From the NCBI GenBank assembly GCA_001599815.1, contig BCIA01000007.1, positions 1,488,001 through 1,552,000 of the forward strand: a stretch of 64,000 nt of DNA, written 5' to 3'. Below, one piece after another: positions 25,765 to 37,886 of the stretch (within the stretch, counting starts at the first letter, position 1; every line of letters begins with the position of its first letter). The notes under the pieces are model-generated. The model did not search any database. It saw nothing but the letters and a program-made list of their open reading frames with translations, and was not told where the DNA came from. This DNA comes from Furcasterigmium furcatum (Eukaryota > Ascomycota > Sordariomycetes > Glomerellales > Plectosphaerellaceae). The translations under genes were made by a program, and so were the position numbers.

Positions 25765-27252
25765 ATGATGGCAGTCATGACACCACCAAACATCCAAGAT
25801 GCCAAGTCCATCATCATCGTGGGCGCTGGCAACTTTGGTGCCACCACGGCACTGTTCCTTGCCACAGTCCGCAGGGACATGACGATCATTCTAATTGACA
25901 CTACGCCAGAGGCCAATCCCCGGGCAGCGTCGCACGACCTCAATAAGATCGTGCGAGACGACTACGCAGACCCGCTCTACATGAAGATGATGCTCCGCGC
26001 CATGCCTCAGTGGCGGGACCAGAACAGCATATACGGCCCCTACTTCCATGAAGTCGGCATGCTGCGAGCAGATCCCGGCTCTCACGGAGAAAAAGTTCTC
26101 AGCACGTACGAGGGGCTCGGAGTCCCGACCAGCGCCCAGTGGTTGAGCGTAGACGAAGTCCGGAGCCGCTTCAAGGGTGCCTTCGCGGATGGCAACTTTG
26201 GAGATCAGACCCGGATTTTCTACAACCCCAACTGCGGGTGGGCCGAGGCGGACAAGGCATTGAATGCCGTCATCGACGCCGCCAAGAAGGAGGGAGTCCA
26301 GTACCGCCAGGGCTGCGTCGCGAAGGTAATGCTGGCGGAGGATGGGACTTGCAATGGCGTCTTCCTCGAGGGAGGCGAAAAGCTCGTCGCGGATGCTGTT
26401 CTATTGGCCACGGGGGCTCGGACGCCGGCGTTGCTCATCGACAGCGCGCCCGACAAGCCCGATCTGCACGCTGGTGATCGGATCGTGGCTACCGGTGCCA
26501 TGAGCTTCACGGGCACTTTGACTGGCGCGAAAAAGGAGAAGTACATGAACGTCCCGGTTTGCAAGAACGTTCTCCCACAGGTCAAGGGTAAGAGATGTCT
26601 TGGCTGGCACGCGGGAGAAGTTGCTGACGCAAACCAGGCGAGAGCATGGGTATGACACCCGATGGCATCGTCAAGTTCAACTGTGACATGGCCTTCATCA
26701 ACGGAGCACGGGATATCGGAGGACCCACGAAGCTATCTGTCGCCCCTGATGACCCAAAGTACGGAACCTGGTTCATGGAGGCCTTCTCGTCCAAGTTCAA
26801 GGAGCGGGCGCTGCGGACGATGCGCGGACTCTACGGCAAGGAGGTCGAGGACGTGGAGATTGAGAGATATCGCATGTGCTGGTAAGTGATCGTCACGGTC
26901 ACGGCGGCATCGGATGTCGTTGACTCTCGGCGGCTGCCATGTGCCGCAGGGATGGATGATTCCCGCTGACACGTAGATTGACAGGGACGCCACGACGCCG
27001 ACGCACGACTTTCTCATCTCGCCTCACCCGCACGCTCGGAACCTGTACCTGGCAACGGGCGGTTCGTTCCACGGCTGGAAGTTCCTGCCCGTGATTGGCG
27101 AGTACATTGGGCAGATGCTGTTGGGCACACTCAGCACGGAGTACAGGAACCGATGGTCGTGGTACAAGCCGGACGGATACGGGAACAACGCCAACCCGAC
27201 CTATAGCATCGAGTTTGACCTGCAGAACTCGGACTGGATTGATGAGATGTGA
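25765..27252 (+). CDS. FAD-dependent amine oxidase (fructosyl amino acid/sarcosine oxidase family)
   Basis: Three exons (25765-26587, 26638-26881, 26985-27252) give 444 residues; the introns are 50 and 103 nt. The N-terminal Rossmann motif IIIVGAGNFG has GxGxxG at residues 20-25, followed by the DAO-type SHDLNKIVRDDY stretch. Cys355 in RMCWDATTPTHDFLI sits where monomeric sarcosine and fructosyl-amino-acid oxidases bind FAD covalently, and the C-terminal LATGGSFHGWKFLPVIGE completes the flavin site. The enzyme should oxidise a secondary amine, releasing H2O2. Candidate substrates are fructosyl amino acids, saccharopine, sarcosine or pipecolate, and the sequence does not decide between them. 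Unlike many family members it ends in DWIDEM, with no PTS1 peroxisomal signal. The start is the first in-frame ATG after the TATA box; MMAVM offers three close alternatives. Confidence 0.92.
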
Positions 27253-30200
27253 TGATCAGTCGGATGGGAAGTCGTTTCCTGTCGATTTCTGGCCTCGTCA
27301 GTGATTCGGTTGCCTCGTCTTGCAGCGGTGTCGGTAGGTGCCCGGCCAAGCATTGAGGACACGGGCATTATGTCCCGGCCTCGCACTCGAGAATTGAGAG
27401 CACATGACAGGTGGGATTTCCATCGTCAGCGAGTACTGAAAGATTACTCCTTTTGAGGAGAGCCGAGTGGCGCTTGGGTGGCTGATATCTGGTGACCTTG
27501 CTTGGATGCTTGGCCGTTGGTCGGGCTCGGGACGGGTCCGGGCGTGCAACACCGCAAAAAGACCCCCCGGTGGTGGTGATGTGACACGAACCAGACTGAC
27601 TGCATGATAATAAGGCCGTAGTGTCATGGAGGGGTCACGGGATGTCGTGCGGGATGTCTCACTGCAACTTCATGGGGGAGGGCTACCCGTGAAGGTATTC
27701 GCAGTCTGGGCTGGACAGATGGAGCTGAGCTTCTTTTGAGTCGTGATTTAAACTCTGAAGAGTTCTGAATGCTCTCGCAGTTCCCGAGATCCAGCCCGGA
27801 GTTGCGACTGATAATGACTTGGGTGGGATACTTCAGGTGCCGGATGGTCTTGGGCAGCAAACCTCGAAACCCCACGGTTTGAAGCACTCACCAGCCCAAA
27901 CACACATTTGCAGCCCCAGATTTGGCAGCGCCTCCAAGTGAGACAGTCTTCCGCATTCTGATAGCTGCCGTGGTCATAAGGCACTGATCATAACAGCACT
28001 TATACCTCTGGAACTGCCAACATAACGTCTGAGATGTAGCCGTGCATAGCATGCCGTGATTTATTAACACATATTTATAGCAGGTGGTCCGCAATGGAAG
28101 AGGGGGTCTCGGATGTGACGGGTTTTCGTGTGTAAGTGAACTGATGCGCTTTGTTGCCCAACGGTCACGGCTTTTGGCGACTAGGCGTGAGGAGATTCAT
28201 AGTGACCAGAATCTGACGCTGGAGCAGATCGGACAGTGTAACTATTCTCTGCTCTTGGCCTCGGTCCTTCTTCCCAGACCGAACGTCGGTCACTGATGTG
28301 AGACGACGTCAGCTAGGTATTATCTTGTCAGGCTGCTCCCTGACGTCGGCCGTCGGGGGATGTCATGGGCAAGAATACCCAGGTCGGGACTTTTGACGCC
28401 TGTTTTTCATCATGGGAATGGTATTCTAAAAGCTGGCATAAACGTCCCCAGACGTCGATACGGCAGCGCAGTATTCCTCGCGCGGAACGACACCGGCGAT
28501 GGGCATTCTATCACAATGGGTCTGCAGCTGGACGACCCCTTGGAGATCATCGACCCTCCCTTTCACTATCGCGAGCCAGACGAGTCGAGGTTTGACAAGA
28601 GGCCCCTGGCGGCATGGCACTATGTCATTGTTATTCGACGTCTTGCTGAAAAGCCGGGTTGAGACTTAACGGGGCAGACCGGGTTTCTGCTCTCACTTGG
28701 GTTACCGGCCGGAGGCTCCCACTCTGTGGCAAGATCGGCGCCTTCACAAGATCCTCAACAAAGTGGAATTTTGGTGTGGCCGGGCACGAACGCCTCGACG
28801 TGAGGTGAGTGTGCATATAACAGTCGGGTGCGAATCTGGTCCGATATAGGAGGGCCTCGTGCGAGCGCTTCCCGCTGACGACTCTTCGACAGGCTGGTGC
28901 GCCTCTAGGAGTGTTATTGACGACGAGACAAATCAGCGACTGAGCGAAATGAAGCATGGGAGGAAGCCCGTCTCTTCCAGAAAGAGGGCATTGATATTGT
29001 CGGCTTTTCAGTCTCTTGGAGCCAGAAGTAGACCCAAGACTGACAACCTGAATCTGCAGCAACAGCTGGATTTGGGAAAGATATCTCGTTCCCCTTCTTA
29101 TCAGGACAAATTATATCTCATCTAAAGCATGCTCATTGGCTTGGTGGGTAATCGCCTGGTCTGGATGGTGAGGTTGAACATGCAACCCCAAAAGATAAGG
29201 ACTCGAGGACATCCGATGATTGCCGACATCACCGGAATCCAGATCTGTCAGTTCTCGGCGCCTCGCATTATCAACCCCTGGCCGGATGCCGCAGCATATG
29301 CTCAGCCGCAGCTCTGGGCCTCGTCTCTCGCAGCGAGTGATCTGCCCCGGTCGACGGTTAGCGTGGGCAGCGGCAGAGATCGTGTGCCATCTGCTAATCA
29401 GGTAGCACGGCCAAGGCCCGTGTAACCTCTGATGGTGTCCCCGAATACGTCAGGCCGGCGTCGTTGGCGCGTCCTCAGTGAACCTACTGCCCAGTTGACC
29501 GTTGTCTCTGCGCATGCATGCCCCTCTCTGCGCATAGGCAGGCGATTACACATGTGTCGTTCCTGGAGCTATGATGGCGTGGTTGAATTTTTCGTGTCTG
29601 GGTTTGAAGAAGAGAAAATGTTCATGGGCTCCTCTTCTTCTATGTGATTTTCTTGGTAGCCTGCTGGGCAGCAGGGGTTTGGGACGGGAAGTCCGGCCGA
29701 GATCAATGGCAATGTTCAGTGCTCGACTTGAGGCTTTTAGGGGCTTTAGTGGGCTGTTTAGCGGTTAGGCGGGGCTTACGGGGGGAACACACTAGCCACT
29801 TTGCGGGGGTTTGGCCAATCACGCAGCTGGTAATGCCTGCCGGCCTCCCCCTGTGTTGTTGGAGCTGGGCGACGCTCGGACGGGAGGAGGCGGAAACTGA
29901 AGGGACGGAGTGGGCACCTAAGAGGATGGAATGGGAAGGAATGAATCCTGTGCTGAGACAGCTTGGTTGATCTTTCAACGCCACCACCACCTCACACATC
30001 TTCCCACTTGGTCTCTCCACCACTCTCCCATTGCTCACGGGAGCTTCTTCTCTTGTCTCTGGTTCCTTCTCTCCGCCAACACTGACGCATCGCAGTGACT
30101 CGGCTGATTTCGGTGTCCCGATCTTCTCCAGCTTCCGACTACCGACCCAACTACCTACCCTTCCCAACTTCTACGGCCCCTCGCCCGCTTTCGAGTCGAG

Positions 30201-30350
30201 CAAAGCCACAACATACCATGACGGGCTAGATCCTCATACATCCAAAACGTGTCCTCGAACTTAATCTCGGCGCACAAAATACACGGCTTCCTCCCGTTAT
30301 CCACCCTATCCCTCGTACCTGTTCTCGAGCCATACGTTCAGTCGCCCGCC
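27253..30350. other. Intergenic region upstream of the acyltransferase gene
   Basis: About 3.1 kb with no supportable gene. The right part (about 29.95-30.35 kb) is pyrimidine-rich and is the likely promoter/leader of the acyltransferase. Short frames occur (28360-28662 plus, 28631-29062 minus), but none has a domain, and no repeat or RNA gene was recognised. Confidence 0.5.
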
Positions 30351-32708
30351 ATGCCCGCTGAAGCCGCTGGCAGCGCGGCCGTCGCGCCGCCTAAGAAGCG
30401 CCTCTTAAGGTCGAAGCCCAAGGAGCTGTATCCCATGGTTCCCTGGAAATATGACATATTGCTGTGGACGCTCGGCGTCCTGGCCGACCTCTTCTTCCGC
30501 GAGGTCCATCCCCGCGGCACTTGGAAGGTGCCTCGCACCGGGCCCATCCTCTTTGTTGCTGCACCGCATGCCAACCAGGTTCGCTAACACCCCAATCGAA
30601 GTACTTGGTCCTGGTCGCTAACTCGCTGCTCTCCCTAGTTCGTCGATGCCCTGATCCTCATGCGCTCTCTCCAAACCGAGGCTGCCCGCCGTGTCAGCCT
30701 GCTCATTGCCCAAAAGTCCGTCCATGGCTTCATCGGCTGGGGCTCGCGCCAGGCAGGCGCTGTTCCTGTTGGCCGGCCTCAGGATGCTGCCAAGCCCGGC
30801 GTTGGCTTGATTTACCTGCCCGACCCCATCCGCGACCCGACCCTCATCCGCGGAGTCGGCACAAAGTTCGGAGAGGGCCAAGGCGAGGTTGGCGGAATGC
30901 TGTTCCTGCCCTCGACCAAGGGCTTGACAGGCGCCAGCATCGACATCTCCGAGATTATAAGTCCCGAGGAGATTCGCATCAAGAGGCCCTTCAAGGGCAG
31001 GATGCCGCAGCTCCAGCTCACTGGCCGCGACGACGTCGACGAGGACGGCAAGTACAAGAACAGGGAATTCAAGGGGTGCAAGCCCGGCTACGAAGGCACC
31101 AAGTTCAAGATCGCTCCCAAGGTCGACCAGACAAAGGTGTACGAAGCCGTCTTCGACCGCCTCCGCAACGGAGGATGCGTCGGTATCTTCCCCGAGGGCG
31201 GCAGCCACGACAGGACGGAGCTTCTGCCTCTCAAGGCCGGCCTCGCCATCATGGCACTCGGCGCCCTTGCCGAGGACCCCGATATTGGGCTCAAGATTGT
31301 GCCGGTGGGCATGAACTACTTTCACGCCCACAAGTTCCGCTCTCGCGCCGTAATCGAGTTTGGCGCGCCCTACGAGATCCCCCAGCGACTGATCGAAATG
31401 TACAGAAGCGGGCAGAGGCGCGAGGCAATTGGCGAGCTGCTCGACACCACCCACCAGATCCTCAGCGCCGTCACCGTGTCCACGCCGGATTATGATACCC
31501 TCATGCTGATCCAGGCTGCGCGCCGCCTCTACAATCCTACTGGGAAGAAACTGCCGCTGCCCGTAGTCGTCGAGCTAAACCGGCGCCTCGCCCTCGGGTA
31601 CGAGAGGTACAAGGACGATGCGCGCATTGTGCGCCTATCTAAGTCGGTTAAGACATACAACAAGCAGCTGCGCTACCTGAACCTGAGAGACCACCAGGTT
31701 CAGTACGCCAAGATGTCGATCCCCAAGGTCGCCTTCACCCTGATTTATAGAGTTCTCAAGCTCGCGGTCTTGCTCATCGGCGTGCTGCCCGGTCTCGTCA
31801 TGTTCGCGCCCGTCTTCATCGCGTCCAAGGTCATCAGCATCAAGAAGGCCAAGCAGGCACTGGCCGGTTCGACCGTCAAGATCCAGGGACGGGATGTTAT
31901 GGCGACGTGGAAGCTCATGGTGGCCATGTTCCTGGCGCCGACGTTGTACAATTTCTACTCGGCCATTATCGCATGGAAGACCTACCAGGACCATATCTGG
32001 GGCTATGTCCCGTCGTTCCTGCCGTGGTGGACGATGTACTTCATTGCCTGGCCACTGATGGTGGGCATCACGTTTGCCGCTCTGCGGTTCGGCGAGGTGG
32101 GCATGGACATCTTCAAGTCGCTGCGGCCGCTGTACCACTGCCTGAACCCGGCATCCAGCTACAACATTCAGCAGCTGAGGGTGCGGCGGGCGGAGCTGAG
32201 CACAGAGGTGACGGACGTCATTAACACCCTCGGACCGGAGATGTTCCCCGACTTCGACAAGATGCGGCTGGTCAGCGACCCGTTCAAGGCAGAGGGCGGG
32301 CCGGCGCTGCCGAAGCGTCGCGATAGCGAGGTGTCGAGCGGGCCGGAGGTGCTGACACCTCCCATCCTTCGTCGGGCGAGCACGACACAGTCGAGCCGTA
32401 TGCTGCCGCGCAACGACTCGTTCAGCAACATTGGGCAGGTGGGCATCTTCTCCACGCGGCCACCATCGCGCTCGAGGAGCCGAAGCCGAAGCAGCAGCAG
32501 CGGAGGTGCTGCCGGGTCGGGCGGGTTCCCTGTGGGCGGGTTCACGACGCTGGACACGGAGGGCGGGTTTGAGGAGGCAAGCAAGAAGATCCGGGAGGCG
32601 ATGAAGCGGCGTAGGCGCAAGAGCGGGGATGTCAAGATGGAAATGAGCCACGATGAGAGCGAGGACGAAGATGACGAGTACACGGAGGCCAGGAAGAAGA
32701 CGGCGTAG
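30351..32708 (+). CDS. SCT1: Glycerol-3-phosphate/dihydroxyacetone phosphate acyltransferase (Sct1/Gpt2 type)
   Basis: Two exons (30351-30578, 30639-32708; 60-nt intron) give 765 residues. It catalyses the first acylation of glycerolipid synthesis in the ER: acyl-CoA plus glycerol-3-phosphate or DHAP to lysophosphatidate or its DHAP analogue. Motif I APHANQFVD is at residues 71-79 and the phosphate-binding motif FPEGGSHDR at 260-268. A long insertion between them, with EGQGEVGGMLFLPSTKG, is typical of the fungal Gat1/Gat2 enzymes. Three hydrophobic segments follow (near VLKLAVLLIGVLPGLVMFAP, VAMFLAPTLYNF and IAWPLMVGITFAAL), as does a Ser/Arg-rich acidic tail that in yeast homologs is phosphorylated. 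The single intron falls inside motif I, between HANQ and FVD. ATG 30351 is the first in frame. Whether it is closer to SCT1 or GPT2 of yeast cannot be told here. Confidence 0.95.
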
Positions 32709-33535
32709 CTGTGCATCTCATCAGCGTCATTTGATCGGTCTGGGTTTGCAGTGCTTTGGGTGTTTCTGTTTTTGAGAATTGATACCAATGTGGAATTGCC
32801 GAATGAGAGTCTGAATGACTGACGATATGTGCTGGTGGTTATATTGTACGAAGACGACTGAGCTAGCTACCCCGGATGAACCGGCACACGGGGCGCCAAG
32901 CCGGACGCCGTAAATACCTCGGAAAGTCACTCACCTATCATCCATGCGTGCTCGGAAGGTCGTCCAGTGTATTGATATTCCGTCTGCCTGGGACAGACAC
33001 GTCACCGGCAAGGCCATCGCGCGACATGTGCCCCAAAGCTCGTCACCGGCAATAGGGGGCGGCAGTGGGTGCGTAGGGTTGGTGGGGAGGGCAAATCACC
33101 GGGGCCGGTCTTTATCGCCCGGATCTAATCTCTACCGCACCGCCGAATCTCCGCCCGAGCTTTTCACCGCGCGGCTGGTCACTCAGCAGGGCGCCGGGAA
33201 GTGGAGGGAGAATTATGTACAAGTATCTCCCTGACTCGGACCACTTTTAGGAGATGGAATACTAAATCATGTGTACTTATTAATTGCCTGGCCCACCCCC
33301 TGAACACGAGGGGAAGTGCACAGGTTCCTGGTAAAAGGTAAAACGGTCCTACGGTACGGTAATTAAGCCCGCTGTAGAGAAGACCGACCCTAATCCCCGA
33401 ACCCACGGCAAAGCTCAAAAGCGCCCGGCGATACCAGAACTAACTTTCCAAACTTTCCCCGCCACCTCACCCGGATCGCTCGCTGAACCGGATTCCCCTC
33501 TGCTCGACGAACACGGCGCCAGACCACGCTAGACC
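32709..33535. other. Intergenic region
   Basis: 827 nt between two plus-strand genes, holding the 3' end of the acyltransferase transcript and the promoter of the Apd1-like gene. An AT-richer patch lies near 33235-33365. No gene or RNA is recognised. Confidence 0.6.
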
Positions 33536-34698
33536 ATGGTGTTCAAGGGCCTCATCGACGGCGCAAAGAGGCTCGCCCTGGGCACCGCCGGCGCAGCCCC
33601 CAGGGACGAGCTCTTCCCGAAAACCGACCCCGCCATCGACGGCGACGCGTGCGACCACGATTGCGACTCCTGCCACGTCAAGTACCCGCGCGGCTTCAAG
33701 ATCGAACAGGAGGATGAGCTCTACGGCATCGTCAAGGGCTGGAGCACCCATGTCCTCGTCGCCACGGGGAAGGCTGACTGGGTGCGCGATGTCGAGGACG
33801 AGAAGGGGAGTGTCATGGAAGGGTTCGGCAAGGCGGACAAGCCCACAAACGGGGTGAGTGCAGAGAGAGCCCCTGGCCGCTTTCGCTTCTACCTGGATCG
33901 GCTGCTGACGATTTTCCCCAGAGGTTGATGCTCTCGGCATCGAACATGTGCACGCCCCATGGCGGGACCGACTACGAGCACCCGACCAGGGTCCTTCTAC
34001 TACCGGCCTTCACGATCATAGACAACGTCACCCCGCAGAACGTCCCGACGCTCGTGTCAGAGATCATTGACAAGGCACCGACGAACACATCACCACTCGA
34101 GCCGGTATCCCTGTCCAAGCCCGACGGGGAGGAAAAGACGCATGCAAACGGCACGAATGGCACCAACGGCACCAACGGTGCGAACGGCGCAGTCACAAAA
34201 GCTCCCTCTATACCCCCCGCGCTGTCGCGCCGCCCGAGCCCGCACAGCGCGCTCATCCTCCTGTGCTCCCAGAAGACCCGCGACGCGCGCTGCGGGCAGT
34301 CGGCGCCCCTGATCCGGAAGGAGCTCGAGCGGCACCTCCGCCCGCTGGGCCTGTACCGCGACCTCGACGACGAGCGGCCCGGCGGCGTGGGCATTTACTT
34401 CATTTCGCATGTGGGCGGGCACAAGTACAGCGCGAACATGATGGTGTATCGGCGACCGGACGCGTTCGGGCTGGACGGCGCGCGGAGGGCGGACGCGGGC
34501 GAGGACCTGCGGCCCGTGGCACGAAAGGCGGAGGAGGTGGAGGACGTCGGCGCGGCGCAGTGCATCTGGCTCGCGAGGGTGATGCCGGAGGACTGCGAGA
34601 ACATCGTTCGCTATACGGTGTTGCAGGGCAAGGTTGTCAAGCCGGAGACGCAGCTGAGGGGAGGGTTTGATCGAGCGAGGGGGCTGATGAGCTGGTAG
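33536..34698 (+). CDS. APD1: Sucrase/ferredoxin-like protein (Apd1/Aim32 family, thioredoxin-fold [2Fe-2S])
   Basis: Two exons (33536-33853, 33922-34698; 68-nt intron) give 364 residues. The C-terminal half has Cys221 and Cys230 (CSQKTRDARC) and His269/His273 in SHVGGHKYSANMMVY. Yeast Apd1 binds a [2Fe-2S] cluster with two Cys nine residues apart and two His four apart, so all four ligands are present. The N-terminal CDHDCDSCHVKYP and MCTPHGGTDYEHPTRVLLLP are conserved features of the family's first half. The family is linked to redox homeostasis and, in yeast, to actin patch and drug sensitivity phenotypes; the exact reaction is unsettled. A low-complexity Asn-Gly-Thr repeat (about 34141-34190) sits in a linker. 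The protein probably acts in cytosol or mitochondria; no clear targeting peptide is seen. Confidence 0.9.
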
Positions 34699-35250
34699 GG
34701 TTGGTTTGGGTTGGGGGTGCAGCAGGCTGCTGCCTGGCGCAGCAGTGCTGGAGCATCATCGTAGAGAAAACCATGTTAGACGGCATCATATAGGCAGGCA
34801 TTATCCCAGGATTATGGTTTTGTTCGGACTTGTTTGAGGGGACGGGAGGTCAACAAAGGCCTAGGTGCTCGCGTTAAAGGCAGGGACAATTCCCGGATAG
34901 TGACCAGCTCCGATAAGATAAGGGCGGGAGTCGCCCTGGCAACGCGCCAAGAGTAAACACCCCCACCTCGTTTCCAGGTCTCCGAGCCGGTCACTCCAAC
35001 TGTCACTGAAGTTGAACCATGGCCCGGTCGATTCAACAAGCCCATCCATCCCAACTCCCCCAATTCAGTCCCATTCCTCCTGCTTGCACCGAGCTTCAGC
35101 TTCCATTGCCTCTTTGCTCCCGCGATGATGGCATGAATTGATCCGCATTTTTTGAATCAGGCACAGGAATAGGTTTGGCATTCCAGCCGTGCATTTTGTC
35201 TTCTTTTCCTTCTATCCGCATCCTCCATTTCTTATTGCCACTCCACCACC
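34699..35250. other. Intergenic region
   Basis: 552 nt containing the 3' flank of the Apd1-like gene and the promoter of the Rid1 gene. The last 150 nt are pyrimidine-rich, as expected of a leader. Nothing else is recognised. Confidence 0.6.
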
Positions 35251-37886
35251 ATGGCAACCTTTCAAGACCTCAATGGTCCCCCGAGACATCAGCCCGGCCA
35301 CCAGAGATCAAAGTCCTCCGTCCTTAAGTCGTTTATGCACCGGCGTAACCAGTCGGACGGCTCTGGTCTCCCCTCCTCTCTGTCCCTGACACAACCCCCA
35401 ACCTCTCAGCAGCAACAACAGCAGCAGCAATTCTCACCTTTGGATAGTCCCACGGCCATGGGCATCTCGCGGTCCCCGGCCGGGGCCCTGGCCGAGCTGC
35501 AGCAAAACCAACAGGACACCGCCGGCCCGAGGTCTCCTCGGAAATCTCGAGATGAACGAAACAACAACAACAGCAGCAGCAGCGACGATAGGGGACGCTC
35601 CCCTACCAAATCTGCCTTCAGCACACTTTCCAGGATAGCCAACAGAGATCCCTCTCGACACGCCAAATCCCGCGAGCCCTCCCCCGAGAAGCCAAAGAAG
35701 ACCAAGTCCTCCACAAACCTCGTCGGCCTGCTCTCTCGCCCCAAATCCGCGAAGAGCCTGGCCAAGCTGGCGAAAGAGGACGAAGCCCGCGCTATCAAGG
35801 ACAAGGAGAACCGAACACCTCCCGCTTCGAATTCGACCGTCGATCTCGGCGGCCCCCCGACTCCTATCTTCGCACAGTTCTCTACCCAGGACCTGGCACA
35901 TCGACTCGCCGGCAAAGGTTCTTTTGACCTCAGTGGCTCGCAGGGAAGAGGCATGGCAGACGGAAGCCTGCCAAGCAACTCGGGTCGGTCCAAGGAAAGG
36001 CCCAAGTCCTTCCACCCCCAGACCAAGAACCCAATGGGCCCGCCACAGTTGCCGCGGTCGAGCGACGATGGGCTGCTGTCTTCTGATAAGCGGCACGCCG
36101 ACAGGCTTCGAGGCCAAGGCCAAGCAGCATCGGAGCGAATCACCAGCAAGGCCCAACGGCCCAAGATATTCACGGCCTTTTCCGCCTCTGGAACCAGTGC
36201 CGCGGCCAAGGCGTCACCTCGCAATCCCGAGGGTACCATTGATCCCAAGGATATCGATGTCCACCTCGAGGATATGCTGGACAGGAGGAATATCCCCGAG
36301 AACCAGCGCTTCAAGATGAGGAACCTGAGCGACACCATCAAGATGGAGTTCATTCGCCAGGACTGGGCGGAGATGGCGGCCAAGGGCGAGACGGCTAACG
36401 ACAGCACATCTAGCCGTGAGGTCCCTGGTTCCGCCATCGCAGCCGGCACCGACACTGAGGACAGTCATCCTAAGCGCTCTCGCGGGAGGAGCTTCACCTT
36501 GGGTCGCTCGAAGAAGGACTCGAAGCTGACGACCAAGAAGTCCAAGGGCGAGGGCACCCTGGGCAGGCACTTCAGGACCAAATCCACCGAGAGTATCGTC
36601 AGTGAACGTCCGAGGTCTTCGTCCAGCTCTGTCACGTCTAGCGGCATTTTGTCAAAGATCAAGCTCGGACAAGGCCCGGGTGACTTTGTATCATACCTCA
36701 AGAAGGTCCAGAAGCCGGCCCTCGTCGAGGTCGGAAAGCTTCACAAGCTCCGTCTGCTACTCAGGAACGAGACTGTGTCCTGGGCGGAGGATTTCATCCG
36801 GCAGGGCGGCATGCAGGAGATTGTCGGTCTCCTGAACCGAATTCTGGCCGTCGAATGGAGGCAAGTCAATACCAATGGTCCCACGACGAAGATTTGCGAC
36901 TAACCATTTACAGAGAGGAACACGAAGATGCGCTTCTCCATGAGAACCTCCTATGCCTCAAGGCGCTGTGCACGACTGCCCTGGCCCTTCAGTACCTCGA
37001 CTCCATTCACACTGAGCTATTCCCCAAGCTGGTTCACATGATCTTCGACCCCGAAAAGAAGGGCCCCAGCGAGTTCACCACCCGCAACATCGTCACGTCC
37101 GTCCTCTTCACCTACATCGAGTCGGCATCCTCCCAGGAACGCATCGTCCGCGCCAAGACTATCCTCGCCTTCCTCCGCAACCCCATGCCCAAGGAGGAAG
37201 AGCGGCCTGTGCCCTTCGTCATGGAGATGCGCAAGGAAAGACCCTACACCGTCTGGAACAAAGAGGTCGTCAGCGTCACCAAGGAAGTCTTCTGGATCTT
37301 CCTCCATAACCTCAACGTCGTCGCCCTCCCGGCAGAGTATGCCTCCCGGGGCGGCGCACAGCTCGATGTCGTCTTGCCCGCCTCTGCGTCCCAGCAGCAG
37401 CCGTACACATACATGCAGAAGCACTTCCCGAAGCCCCCACCCCCCGTCCCGGCAGCTCCCTACGTTGGCGGCGTGGAGTGGGATGCCACGAACTACCTCG
37501 CCTCCCACCTCGACCTCATCAACGCCGTCATGGCGTGCACCCCCACCGCCGCCCAGCGCAACGCCCTGCGCGCCGAGATGCGCATCTCCGGCTGGGATCG
37601 CTGCCTCGGCGGCAGTCTCCGCCTCTGCAAGGAGAAGTTCTATGGATGTGTCCACGAGGGCCTGCGGACGTGGGTCGCTGCCGCCGCTGAGGACGGTTGG
37701 GACGTCCGCGACGTCCGATACGGCCCCGCCCCTGATAGCTCCCGCAGTCCGCCTAAGAAGAGGGCCCCTGCGCCTGTGCCGGGAGACGGAGCGGCCGCTG
37801 CGCCGAGGATCGAGATGCCAAAGTTGGACTTTGGCACCCCGCCCCCCGCCGGGCAGCAGAGGCAGAACGATGACTGGCTCTCGTAG
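35251..37886 (+). CDS. rid1: Rid1-type GTPase-binding protein (GBD/FH3 domain)
   Basis: Two exons (35251-36860, 36914-37886) give 860 residues. The N-terminal third is basic and Ser-rich with a polyglutamine run (CAG/CAA codons near 35410-35430), and is probably disordered. A diaphanous-type GBD/FH3 region follows from about residue 330: IDVHLEDMLDRRNIPENQRF, then FVSYLKKV, LVEVGKLHKLRLLLRNE, and the armadillo-like LKALCTTALALQYLDS. There are no FH1 or FH2 actin-assembly domains, so it resembles the isolated GBD/FH3 proteins called Rid1 rather than a full formin. It likely binds a Rho-family GTPase in polarity or septation. The 53-nt intron has a GC donor (AG|GCAAGT), a good branch site (ACTAAC) and a CAG acceptor. 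Only this junction keeps the conserved VEWREEHEDALLHEN frame. Confidence 0.9.
36861..36913 (+). other. GC-AG intron in the Rid1 gene
   Basis: The donor is AG|GCAAGT, the optimal context for U2-type GC donors, with ACTAAC about 15 nt before the CAG acceptor. Removing 53 nt joins VEWR to EEHEDALL in frame. Reading through gives a stop at 36901-36903. Confidence 0.88.

Noticed and set aside
30464..31495. 343-codon plus-strand frame over the acyltransferase
   Set aside because: It is an out-of-frame shadow of the acyltransferase exon, rich in Arg/Pro, while the main frame carries both catalytic motifs.
31635..32651. 338-codon minus-strand frame
   Set aside because: Antisense shadow of the acyltransferase C-terminal half.
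36855..36903. Separate gene starting at ATG 36855 downstream of a shorter Rid1
   Set aside because: That ATG lies at the exon/intron border. The GC-AG splice joins the two frames into one conserved protein, and no promoter or leader is seen between them.
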